Positions 1-6,048 of a stretch of 6,048 nt of DNA are shown piece by piece. Position numbers and translations under genes: made by a program. This DNA is from Candidatus Sulfotelmatobacter sp. (lineage in GTDB: Bacteria > Acidobacteriota > Terriglobia > Terriglobales > Acidobacteriaceae), in contig JASHRB010000537.1 in the NCBI GenBank assembly GCA_030037575.1, positions 1 through 6,048 on the forward strand, given 5' to 3'. The notes below the pieces were generated by a model. That model was given only the letters and a program-made list of their open reading frames with translations, searched no databases and had not been told where the DNA came from. Position 1 is the stretch's first letter, and each line of letters starts with the position of its first letter.

Positions 1-491
1 CGACCGCGCCCCCATGCCCGGATGGAGGTATGTGGCGCCGCCGGTTGACGTAAAATCGCGCTTACCCTCATTGGCCTTGGCGTGGGGCGCGTCGACAAAA
101 GCGCCGCGGGGTGGAAGCGAAAGTCCGCGCCCGGTCAAGGATTCCCCTGGCGGTTTTCACCGCGAACTGCAATCCTCCAGCTCGCGGCCAGGCGGCCGGA
201 GCAGGCGTTATCCCGAACCACCGGAAGTTCAGGTTCTTTCGGGGTGGGCGTGAATTTGGCGCCGGCCGGCGGTTGCTGAGCGGGCGCGCGGACACAGCCA
301 TCAGAAACCAAAGAGGGCAACTCTCGCGACCACGCAAAAGAATACGCTAGGGAAAGAAAGCTTTGAGCCTTCCTTCCATAGGCAGGTTCCACCCACCCAT
401 AACCGAGGTAACTTTAGCCTCCGGCAGGCCCATGCTAGCCTCGAGATGCGCTGGCGTATCAGCTACTTCCGACAATTTTTGCGCTTTCACG
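1..491. other. Region without a convincing gene, upstream of the cyclase-like gene
   Basis: Short open frames of 65-89 codons overlap here on both strands, but none has a coherent protein-like composition, and they are rich in Arg, Pro, Ser and Gly, as GC-rich non-coding DNA gives. Visible structure includes a 12-base perfect palindrome at 260-271 (CGCCGGCCGGCG) and an imperfect hairpin at 212-243 (GAACC pairing with GGTTC, closed by CCC and GGG). A short hairpin lies at 450-463 (GCTG/CAGC). Positions 363-491 are open in the frame of the downstream gene but use codons such as ATA, CTA, TTA, AGA and AGG that are rare in the gene itself, so I treat them as leader. I could not pick out a reliable promoter. 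I looked for riboswitch, tRNA and RNase P signatures and saw none. Confidence 0.6.
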
Positions 492-2771
492 ATGCCACGT
501 CTCCCCATTTTTCGGCTGGGTAAACCGGAAAAGCTTCCGCCTCCGGAGCTGATCGGGAAGGCCCCTTCCATCGTGCTCGAGGGCCTCTCGGTGGGTGTGG
601 ACAACCTGCGCCACGACGTCGCCCTCAGTCCCCGCTTTCTGGAAGTCGCCCGCGCGGAAATCATGCGTCTTATCGTGCGCCACGGCGAACTCGAAGGACT
701 ACTCGCCGCCGAAGCCAAGCCGCGCAATCAGGCTCCGGAGTGGTTGCACCATGCGGCCGCCACGCCTGTTCCGACGACGGCAGACAAAACCGATTGGAAG
801 CCGCTGCTCACTGAATTGCATTTGGCCGCCCTGAACCGCGCGAAAAAGGAAGAAAACATCTCCATCGATCTTGTGGCCCGGCTTGCCATTACGAAATTCC
901 TGCGTACGGAAATGCAGCAGCAGTTCGCACAGGTCCTCGAACGCTGTCGCGTCCTGCTCAAGAACTACGAAGGCATTCGCCACGGCAAAGGCATCGAATA
1001 TCGCGAGCGCGTGGCCGCGTTTCAGGTGCGCAAAAAGATCATTCTGCGCAAGGCCGGTCAGGATTTGTTTGAAACTCTGCGTGAGATCGAGAAAGAAACG
1101 CTGGCCCGCACCCGCCGTTCGTTCTTCGGGGACTCGGGAATCAGCGAATCGGCCGACGCCGAGTCGGGCGAGAAGCACCCATCGACGTTCTCCGCACTGG
1201 CCGCCCACAGCCTTTTTGTAAACCGCCTGGCGTTCTCCGAAGACGGACGCGACGACTATCTTTGTGCCGAGCACTACGTCATGCTGGGCAACTGGGAGCG
1301 CGATCCTGATCGCTATCCACGCTTGCGGGATATCGTCTGGCGTTTCATGCGCTCGCTCTACGGCGAGGAACTCACCACCGAAACCATCGACGCCTGGATG
1401 TGCGTTCCCGAAAATGCTCGCGCCCTGGTCGGCACCGGCACACCCGATGAGTCCACCGCCCAAGGCGAGGCTCAACAAGAGCGGCTGGCAAAGTGGGTGC
1501 GCCTGCTCGAAGATGAGCAGGTCATGGAGTGCGTCATCGCCTCCTACTACACCCTGCCCTTGCTGGGCGAATACGCGCCGCGCATCAATCCGCAGCAGTT
1601 GAAAAACGCTCTCATTTCGCGCCCGGAATGCGATCGCGTCGAGCGCATGATTGAGGAGCACGGCAAGCTCTCACCCAACAGCCTTTATGCTGCCGTCGGC
1701 AAAGTGGCCGGCTGCCGCGGCCCCGAGCGTTGCAAAGTGGCCGCGCGCTTCCTGCAGGATTTTTCCCACTATCACCGCGACCTGCGCCGCCTCGAAACTC
1801 TCACCGGCGCGCTCGACTCGGTGAATTTGGTCAATAGCGAGAAGGTGCTCGAACTCTCGCGCGTGAATGGAACACTTTACGAATTTCTGCTGCCGGAGGA
1901 GCAAAAAGACCCGGAGCAGGACCGCGTGCTGCGCCACGTCGTCATTAAGGCGGACGTGCGCGACTCCACGCATCTCACTCGCACACTGATGGAAAAAGGC
2001 CTCAATCCGGCCTCCTATTTCAGCCTGAATTTTTACGATCCGGTCAACAAGCTGCTCGGCAAGTACGGGGCACAAAAAGTTTTTCTCGAAGGCGACGCCA
2101 TCATTCTCGCCATCCTCGAGCGCTCCGGAGAGCCCGAACTCGCGGTCAGCCGCGCCTCGGTGCTCGCCCGCGAAATGATTGAAATCGTCCGTGGCTACAA
2201 CGACCTGATGCGCCGGTCGGAAATGCCGGAGCTCGAACTCGGCGTGGGCATCACACTCCAGGAATCGGCACCTCTTTATTTGATGGATGGCGAGCACCAG
2301 ATCATGATTTCCGAAGCGCTCAACGAAAGCGACCGCCTTTCTTCTTGCAACAAGCGCGCCCGTAAAATCATGGAGCCGCTGGCCGGCCCGTTTCACGTCT
2401 ACGCCTTTCAGTCCGCCGAAGCCGGCCAGGCCTCAAATCCCGAAGATTCCGTCATCAGCTACAACCTCGGCGGCATTCGCATGAACGAAGCCGCATTCCG
2501 CAAACTCGAACAGGAAATTTCGCTGGTGCCGCTGGCCGTGAAGCTTCCCCCGTCCCTCTCTTCCGACAAAGGCGAATACAAGCTTTCGAGCGGCACCGTC
2601 CCGGTTGATCGCGATATTTTCCGCAAGATCGTCGTCCGTGAAAGCCGCATGCCGCGAATCAATTCCGAGGATTTTTCCGTTCAGGGATGGACCGACCGCA
2701 CCTACTACGAGATTTGCACCGATCCCGCCATCTACGCCGCGCTGGAAAAAAAGAAAGCGGCCGCGCGTTAA
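492..2771 (+). CDS. Divergent class III adenylate/guanylate cyclase-like domain protein
   Basis: This is a 759-residue protein, probably cytoplasmic because no signal peptide or membrane helix is visible. Residues 1-480 are mostly helical and charged (a long helix-rich stretch at about 137-210) and match no family I recognise. Residues about 482-627 look like a class III nucleotidyl cyclase domain. A first metal-type aspartate is at 488 (in KADVRDST) and a second at 535 (in EGDAI), 47 residues apart. A later N-x3-R pair (Asn611, Arg615 in LNESDRL) matches the transition-state residues of the family. Cyclases of this class make cAMP or cGMP from ATP or GTP. Here the position of the purine-selecting lysine, four residues before the second aspartate, is Phe531, and the partner acidic position before Asn611 is also not canonical, so substrate and activity are uncertain. 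The last 130 or so residues are a tail of unknown function. ATG at 492 is preferred over the in-frame TTG at 363, although 363 has the better purine-rich upstream stretch (AGGGAAAG); codon use before 492 is non-coding-like. Confidence 0.8.
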   Translation: MPRLPIFRLGKPEKLPPPELIGKAPSIVLEGLSVGVDNLRHDVALSPRFLEVARAEIMRLIVRHGELEGLLAAEAKPRNQAPEWLHHAAATPVPTTADKTDWKPLLTELHLAALNRAKKEENISIDLVARLAITKFLRTEMQQQFAQVLERCRVLLKNYEGIRHGKGIEYRERVAAFQVRKKIILRKAGQDLFETLREIEKETLARTRRSFFGDSGISESADAESGEKHPSTFSALAAHSLFVNRLAFSEDGRDDYLCAEHYVMLGNWERDPDRYPRLRDIVWRFMRSLYGEELTTETIDAWMCVPENARALVGTGTPDESTAQGEAQQERLAKWVRLLEDEQVMECVIASYYTLPLLGEYAPRINPQQLKNALISRPECDRVERMIEEHGKLSPNSLYAAVGKVAGCRGPERCKVAARFLQDFSHYHRDLRRLETLTGALDSVNLVNSEKVLELSRVNGTLYEFLLPEEQKDPEQDRVLRHVVIKADVRDSTHLTRTLMEKGLNPASYFSLNFYDPVNKLLGKYGAQKVFLEGDAIILAILERSGEPELAVSRASVLAREMIEIVRGYNDLMRRSEMPELELGVGITLQESAPLYLMDGEHQIMISEALNESDRLSSCNKRARKIMEPLAGPFHVYAFQSAEAGQASNPEDSVISYNLGGIRMNEAAFRKLEQEISLVPLAVKLPPSLSSDKGEYKLSSGTVPVDRDIFRKIVVRESRMPRINSEDFSVQGWTDRTYYEICTDPAIYAALEKKKAAAR
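1935..2375 (+). other. Class III nucleotidyl cyclase-like domain
   Basis: This is the catalytic-domain-like part of the preceding protein. The first metal aspartate is encoded at 1953-1955, the second at 2094-2096, the Asn at 2322-2324 and the Arg at 2334-2336. Between them, ELGVGITL resembles the conserved central strand of the family, usually written as a GIxxG-type segment. The order and spacing fit one cyclase homology domain, which would have to dimerise to be active. Assignment is by motif reading only. Confidence 0.7.
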
Positions 2772-2786
2772 TTGGTCTTGCGCCAA

Positions 2787-2817
2787 GCGCTCCGCCGGGC
2801 GAAGCCAGTCGGAGCGC
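2787..2817. terminator. GC-rich hairpin between convergent genes, possible bidirectional terminator
   Basis: A perfect 8-base inverted repeat (GCGCTCCG at 2787-2794, CGGAGCGC at 2810-2817) with a 15-base loop lies 16 bases after the cyclase-like stop codon and before the convergent TonB-family stop. The position suits transcription termination from both sides. No T-run follows the stem on either strand, so it is not a textbook intrinsic terminator. Confidence 0.35.
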
Positions 2818-2874
2818 ACAAGGGAAAGATCCCCAGCCATCTCCGTGGTATTCCCGCCGGGCTCGCGGCCGGCA

Positions 2875-4587
2875 TCAGAATCCCGTTCCCTCCCGCACCG
2901 GCCGGAAGGGAACCCAGAAAGTCGCCTCGACGTCCACGGGCGTTCCGCCTTTGGTCGCCGGCTCAAACTGCCACTTGGCAACCGCTTGGCTCGCGTAGCG
3001 GTCGAGCCGCTCATCCGCGCTGCGCAACACGCGAATATTTCCCACCGTGCCGTCGCGGTGAATCACGGCATAAAGAATCACCGTCCCGCCCACATTTTGC
3101 CGCATCAACTCCAGCGGGTATGCCGGATCGATTTTCCGCACTGCCGACGGCGCAGACAAATCGTCGTGCGCTGCCGACTCCAACCCGGCCGCCGCGCGCA
3201 CATACGACTCGCTTGATCCCGAATCCTGCTTCAGTGCCGCAAAGCGAATAATCCAGCTTCCGCCCGCCGAATTCAGATTGGGCATGTTCAAACTGAGCGA
3301 ATAGAATTTGCGGTCTCCGAAAACCGCGCGCTCTTCCTCGGAAAGTTTGCTCTGGACTTCCGGTTGCAACCTTCGCCCTGAAACCCTGGGCGGCCGTGCG
3401 CTGGCAATCAAATTCGGATTCACCGCATACGCATTCGAGTGCGCGACGCCCTCGCCCGAAGCCTCCGCTGCCGCATTTTTGCTCTTGCCCACGTACAGTC
3501 CGGCGGGCAAGTCACGGCTCTTGCCCGCCGCACCGGTCCCATTCGTCTTTCCCGCTCCATCGGCTCCGGCTGCGCCGGTAGCTCCGGGACGGCCCGCCGG
3601 GGTGGTGGCAAAGCTGCCTCGCCGGTTTCCCGCAGCCGGCTGAACCGGCGCTTCCACCGCCGGATGCAGGTTCAGGGCGATCAGGTTCGCGCCCGCTCGC
3701 GACCGGCCGGAAGCGCTGGCCGATGGCGGAGGCGCGATCACCTGCACCGCCCGCGCGCTCGGTTGCGCCCCCGTTCTTCCCGCTGTTTGCGCCTCGAGAG
3801 AAAGCTGTGGCGCAGGGGCGATTACCGCGCTAGGCGCAATATTGATATCACTCAAACCTCGCACCGACTCGGTCGCCGTCGGGGGAGGCGCAATCACCGC
3901 GGTTCGCAGGTTCCCGATCACCTCTTGCGCCATACGCTCCCGTTCCACATCCGGCGGCGGGGCAACGATCGATTGCTCCATGGTCGGCGCAATGCGCGAT
4001 ATCTCCGACGCCATGACCAGCGGAGCCGGTCCGATCGGCGTGGGCACCTTTTCACTCCACGCCACCACATTCGGCAGAGCGATGTCGTCGCGCAACTTCA
4101 CCTTCGGCGCCGTCACGACCGTCTGTGTTCGGTTTTCAGCGTCGCGGGGAAGAGAAATGATCGGCTGCGCGGAGAACTCCGGCTCCGGTTTTTCCCCCCG
4201 GGCTGGGCTCAGTTGCCGCGTGTCGATCGGCGGCACGGAATCTTCCGCCGTGTAGTACACCACCTGGTCGTGGGGGAAGGCAGGTTGGAGGTCAACCTGC
4301 GGGCTCCATGCAAGCACGCGCGAGCCCGCCCAGATCATGGCGATGGCCAGAATATGAAATGCGCCCGACTGCAAAAACCGGCGCCACGGCATTCTCGGCT
4401 CGATGAAGACATCCCGCCAAAAATCTTCAGGCTGGTCTTCGCTTGCGGCCTTTTCACCGGCGCGGAACAACTCGCGAAAATTCTCCAGGAAATCGCCCGG
4501 CCGCGAATCGCGCACCGGCAGCAGACACAGATCGCCCGTTTGTCGCTCCCTCTCCCCGACTCCCAGCGATCCCGGACCTTCGCGCAT
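2875..4587 (-). CDS. TonB-family energy transducer
   Basis: This 570-residue protein has the layout of TonB proteins, which span the inner membrane and carry proton-motive energy to outer-membrane TonB-dependent transporters. Residues 1-70 are a charged, presumably cytoplasmic region; residues about 71-93 form one hydrophobic helix (FLQSGAFHILAIAMIWAGS onward). Residues about 100-400 are a Pro/Ala/Gly-rich periplasmic spacer with VIAPPP-like motifs and a Gly-Ala-rich stretch at about 336-356. Residues about 480-562 form the C-terminal TonB domain, with the typical DPAYP entry, a GGTVILYAVIHRDGTV strand-turn, and AVAKWQFEPA near the end. It is over twice the length of E. coli TonB (about 240 residues), mainly through the spacer and the N-terminal extension. 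The ATG at 4587 has only a weak purine-rich stretch upstream (AGATAGAG). No exbB, exbD or TonB-dependent receptor gene is in the window, so its partner is unknown. The stop is TGA, 103 bases from the convergent gene. Confidence 0.88.
   Translation of the reverse strand: MREGPGSLGVGERERQTGDLCLLPVRDSRPGDFLENFRELFRAGEKAASEDQPEDFWRDVFIEPRMPWRRFLQSGAFHILAIAMIWAGSRVLAWSPQVDLQPAFPHDQVVYYTAEDSVPPIDTRQLSPARGEKPEPEFSAQPIISLPRDAENRTQTVVTAPKVKLRDDIALPNVVAWSEKVPTPIGPAPLVMASEISRIAPTMEQSIVAPPPDVERERMAQEVIGNLRTAVIAPPPTATESVRGLSDINIAPSAVIAPAPQLSLEAQTAGRTGAQPSARAVQVIAPPPSASASGRSRAGANLIALNLHPAVEAPVQPAAGNRRGSFATTPAGRPGATGAAGADGAGKTNGTGAAGKSRDLPAGLYVGKSKNAAAEASGEGVAHSNAYAVNPNLIASARPPRVSGRRLQPEVQSKLSEEERAVFGDRKFYSLSLNMPNLNSAGGSWIIRFAALKQDSGSSESYVRAAAGLESAAHDDLSAPSAVRKIDPAYPLELMRQNVGGTVILYAVIHRDGTVGNIRVLRSADERLDRYASQAVAKWQFEPATKGGTPVDVEATFWVPFRPVREGTGF
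2902..3150 (-). other. TonB C-terminal domain
   Basis: Residues about 480-562 carry the family pattern: xxPxYP start, then GxVxxxVxxDGxVxxxxVxxS, then AxxxWxFxPA and a closing hydrophobic strand (VEATFWVPF). In characterised members this domain contacts the TonB box of outer-membrane transporters. Confidence 0.9.
3718..3972 (-). repeat. Periodic VIAPPP-type motifs in the TonB spacer
   Basis: Four near-identical motifs occur at residues 207-212 (IVAPPP), 231-236 (VIAPPP), 255-260 (VIAPAP) and 283-288 (VIAPPP). The spacings are 24, 24 and 28 residues. The linking sequences are not obviously similar, so this is a motif periodicity rather than a clean tandem duplication. Extended proline-rich segments in TonB proteins are known to bridge the periplasm; a specific role for these motifs is not known to me. 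Confidence 0.75.
4309..4377 (-). other. Predicted single transmembrane helix of the TonB-family protein
   Basis: Residues about 71-93 are hydrophobic and follow arginines (PWRR), which fits an N-in, C-out anchor. This puts the proline-rich spacer and TonB domain in the periplasm. Confidence 0.75.
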
Positions 4588-4660
4588 CGCTCTATCTTAG
4601 ATGCTCGGCGGCGGTTACGGGCAATTCGTTGCCAGTCGAAAGGGCAGGTTTCGAAGGCGC

Positions 4661-4693
4661 GGCCGGTTCTCGCCAACAGGGCGAGAACCGGTC
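4661..4693. terminator. Long perfect inverted repeat between phosphoesterase and TonB genes
   Basis: A 12-base perfect stem (CCGGTTCTCGCC at 4663-4674 with its complement at 4680-4691) closes a 5-base loop and extends to 14 pairs with one G-T pair (4661-4674 with 4680-4693). Outer arms TTTCGA (4649-4654) and TCGAAG (4699-4704) could add a second stem across an internal loop. It starts 43 bases after the phosphoesterase stop codon on the minus strand, where it could end that transcript or protect its 3' end. No T-run follows on the minus strand; on the plus strand it is followed by TCTTGTCT, but no plus-strand gene leads into it. A cruciform, protein-binding site or dispersed palindromic repeat is also possible. 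Confidence 0.5.
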
Positions 4694-4735
4694 TTGTCTC
4701 GAAGTGGCGAATGGTTCAATAACCGCTTCTGCCGC

Positions 4736-6048
4736 CTATTTCACCGTCACCCTCACGTAGGTGGTGTGAATCGGCTTATACCCGTTGTTGGGATTGATGT
4801 CCTCGATCGCCAGTTGGTAAGTTCCCGGTCCGGCTAGGGTCACGGTTTGATTGATGAACGCACTGTTCACGCCCACCCCAGTCGGCGATTCGCCCAGCTT
4901 CACCCCGTGCGTGTTGTCCCACACTTCAATGTGATCGACAATCGGGGTGCTGGCGCCGCTCTGTTCGTACGCGTATGCGTTGATCGGAACGGTCGGGGCA
5001 GACCAGGTCGAATTGTTCGCAGGAGAATTTACAAAAACTCCCTGCGTGCCCGTGACGGTGAAACTCACGTTGGCCGTGTGCATCGTTGTCCCCGCCGCCG
5101 TCACGTCGTGTATCGACAGCGTATAGGCGCCCGGAGCCAGCGAATACCACTGGTTGATCTTGGTTCCCTTGGGCGAATTGCCCAGCTTGGTCGAGCCATT
5201 CCATACTTCAATGTGGTCGATTCCCGCACTCGATTCCTCGGCCTCGGGCTCGACCGCAAATGCGCTTACCGGCACAAGGCTCGCCTGCGTGGAACCGTTT
5301 GCCGGAGTATTCACGGTCACTCCATAATTGGTCATCAGGGTGTAGTTCGTCAGTTCCTTATGCAGGATGGCGTAGCTTGGTCCCACGCCGATGTCCTGCA
5401 CCGTCATGGTGTGCAGGCCATCTCCGCTCACGCTATACGCCTGGTTAATGGTTTCGCTGAAAACATTTCCCAGCTTGGTCGCGCTTCCATTGAACGTGTC
5501 CCACACCTCCATGTGGTCAACCTTCGCGCTCAACTCCGAGGCTGCCGCATGCACCAGCAGCCGTGGCCCTTGCGCGGAGCCATTTGCCGGTGAATTAATG
5601 ACCACGCTTCCCGCCGCCGGGGGAAAGAAGTCCGACATGTCCGGCACGCTCGCCGACCACCCCGGATAGCTCGATATTCCCAGCGAGTCCAGCATCGTTC
5701 TCAATGCGTTCTCGTGCTTGTAGGCGATGTCCGAAACATATCCGGGCTTTACGTTCGGCCCAATGACTGTCGTCAAGATCTGCCCGGCATCATCATCGGC
5801 GCCGTTGTCGAAGGTCACGATCAACAATCCGCTTCCACCCGGCTGAAAATCCGGCAGGTCGAGCATCGGTGTCAGGTTGCTGTTCAGAAAATCATCGGCT
5901 TCCAGCAGAGAATCGCTGAAGCAGTCGTCATGATTATCCCAGCATCCATCCGGAACGATGATGGCGAAGCGCGGCAGCGCATTATTCGCAACATCCATCC
6001 CGAACTGCTCGAAATCCACAATATTCCCCTGCGATCCGAGGGTATTGC
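4736..6048 (-). CDS. Phosphoesterase-family protein with three Ig-like repeats (5' end outside window)
   Basis: This is the C-terminal 436 residues of a longer protein; the frame stays open to the window edge. A GTG at 6017-6019 is in frame but is not the true start, because family-like sequence continues upstream of it. Numbered from the first complete codon, residues 1-143 match the end of the phosphoesterase family (acid phosphatase AcpA and phospholipase C relatives): LPRFAIIVPD, a DNHDD segment, a TFDN segment, VIGPNVKPGY and YKHENALRTMLDSLGI. Such enzymes hydrolyse phosphate esters and are normally exported, but the signal peptide would lie outside the window. Residues about 148-436 are three Ig-like repeats, likely for surface or substrate attachment. 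Two residues look unusual: the usual FDE or DD metal motif reads Phe79-Asp80-Asn81, and the His normally found nearby appears as Gln89. The stop is TAG. The gene lies 148 bases upstream of the TonB gene on the same strand. Confidence 0.85.
   Translation of the reverse strand, partial: NTLGSQGNIVDFEQFGMDVANNALPRFAIIVPDGCWDNHDDCFSDSLLEADDFLNSNLTPMLDLPDFQPGGSGLLIVTFDNGADDDAGQILTTVIGPNVKPGYVSDIAYKHENALRTMLDSLGISSYPGWSASVPDMSDFFPPAAGSVVINSPANGSAQGPRLLVHAAASELSAKVDHMEVWDTFNGSATKLGNVFSETINQAYSVSGDGLHTMTVQDIGVGPSYAILHKELTNYTLMTNYGVTVNTPANGSTQASLVPVSAFAVEPEAEESSAGIDHIEVWNGSTKLGNSPKGTKINQWYSLAPGAYTLSIHDVTAAGTTMHTANVSFTVTGTQGVFVNSPANNSTWSAPTVPINAYAYEQSGASTPIVDHIEVWDNTHGVKLGESPTGVGVNSAFINQTVTLAGPGTYQLAIEDINPNNGYKPIHTTYVRVTVK
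4739..5605 (-). repeat. Three tandem Ig-like domain repeats in the phosphoesterase protein
   Basis: Repeats cover about 5324-5605, 5048-5320 and 4739-5041. Each begins with V-x-(I/V)-N-(S/T)-P-A-N-(G/N)-S, has a central DH(I/M)EVW motif followed by KLG, and ends with an (M/L)x(I/V)xD-type strand. The repeats are similar in protein pattern but clearly diverged, so they are old duplications. Repeats of this kind are common behind secreted enzymes in Acidobacteriota and probably act as spacers or binding modules. Confidence 0.85.

Noticed and set aside
105..150. Possible RNase P RNA or other structured RNA because of a GAAAGTCCG string
   Set aside because: Only this short string resembles the conserved core; the flanking pairing and the other conserved segments are missing.
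14..350. Short plus-strand open frames in the upstream region as possible small genes
   Set aside because: Three overlapping frames are equally open, none has a convincing ribosome binding site, and the peptides are Arg/Pro/Ser/Gly-rich without protein-like order.
699..1661. A 320-codon open frame on the minus strand opposite the cyclase-like gene
   Set aside because: It lies wholly antisense to a gene with good coding character and cyclase motifs. Its composition is what reading the opposite strand of G/C-ending codons gives, and it has no recognisable domain.
1671..2396. A 241-codon minus-strand open frame opposite the cyclase-like domain
   Set aside because: The sense strand encodes recognisable catalytic motifs here, and the antisense frame shows none.
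3439..4722. A 427-codon plus-strand open frame opposite the TonB-family gene
   Set aside because: It is extremely rich in Arg, His, Ser and Gly, has no domain, and overlaps a clearly identified TonB-family protein on the other strand.
4847..5593. A 248-codon plus-strand open frame opposite the Ig-like repeats
   Set aside because: It mirrors the repeated structure of the phosphoesterase protein on the other strand and has an arginine- and histidine-rich composition typical of a shadow frame.
1..6048. CRISPR array, insertion sequence or phage genes
   Set aside because: There are no regularly spaced direct repeats, no transposase or integrase motif and no phage structural gene in any frame.

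Overview
The window most resembles an Acidobacteriota chromosome. This is inferred from gene content and style: GC-rich DNA with G/C-ending codons, a proline-rich TonB-type energy transducer carrying VIAPPP-like repeats, and a large secreted phosphoesterase with tandem Ig-like domains. No rRNA, tRNA or phylogenetic marker gene is present, so the assignment is tentative.

Layout: positions 1-491 hold no convincing gene, only GC-rich palindromes, a small hairpin and incoherent short open frames. Positions 492-2771 (+) encode a 759-residue protein with a divergent class III nucleotidyl cyclase-like domain in its C-terminal half and a long helical N-terminal region that I do not recognise. A 103-base gap with a GC-rich hairpin separates it from a convergent gene on the minus strand (2875-4587), a 570-residue TonB-family protein with one membrane helix, a proline-rich periplasmic spacer and a C-terminal TonB domain. 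A 148-base gap with a long perfect inverted repeat lies between this gene and the last one, also on the minus strand (4736 to beyond the window end). That one is the C-terminal part of a phosphoesterase-family (acid phosphatase/phospholipase C-like) protein followed by three Ig-like repeats of roughly 90-100 residues.

The phosphoesterase and TonB genes run in the same direction, but the 148-base gap and the strong hairpin between them argue against tight co-transcription. The cyclase-like gene faces them and is a separate transcription unit. Nothing in the sequence ties the three products into one pathway. Two act in or beyond the cell envelope and one is probably a cytoplasmic signalling or regulatory protein. 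I did not find a clear new system. The points most worth checking are the atypical substrate-binding positions and unknown N-terminal half of the cyclase-like protein, the altered metal-site motif of the phosphoesterase, and the inverted repeat between the two minus-strand genes.
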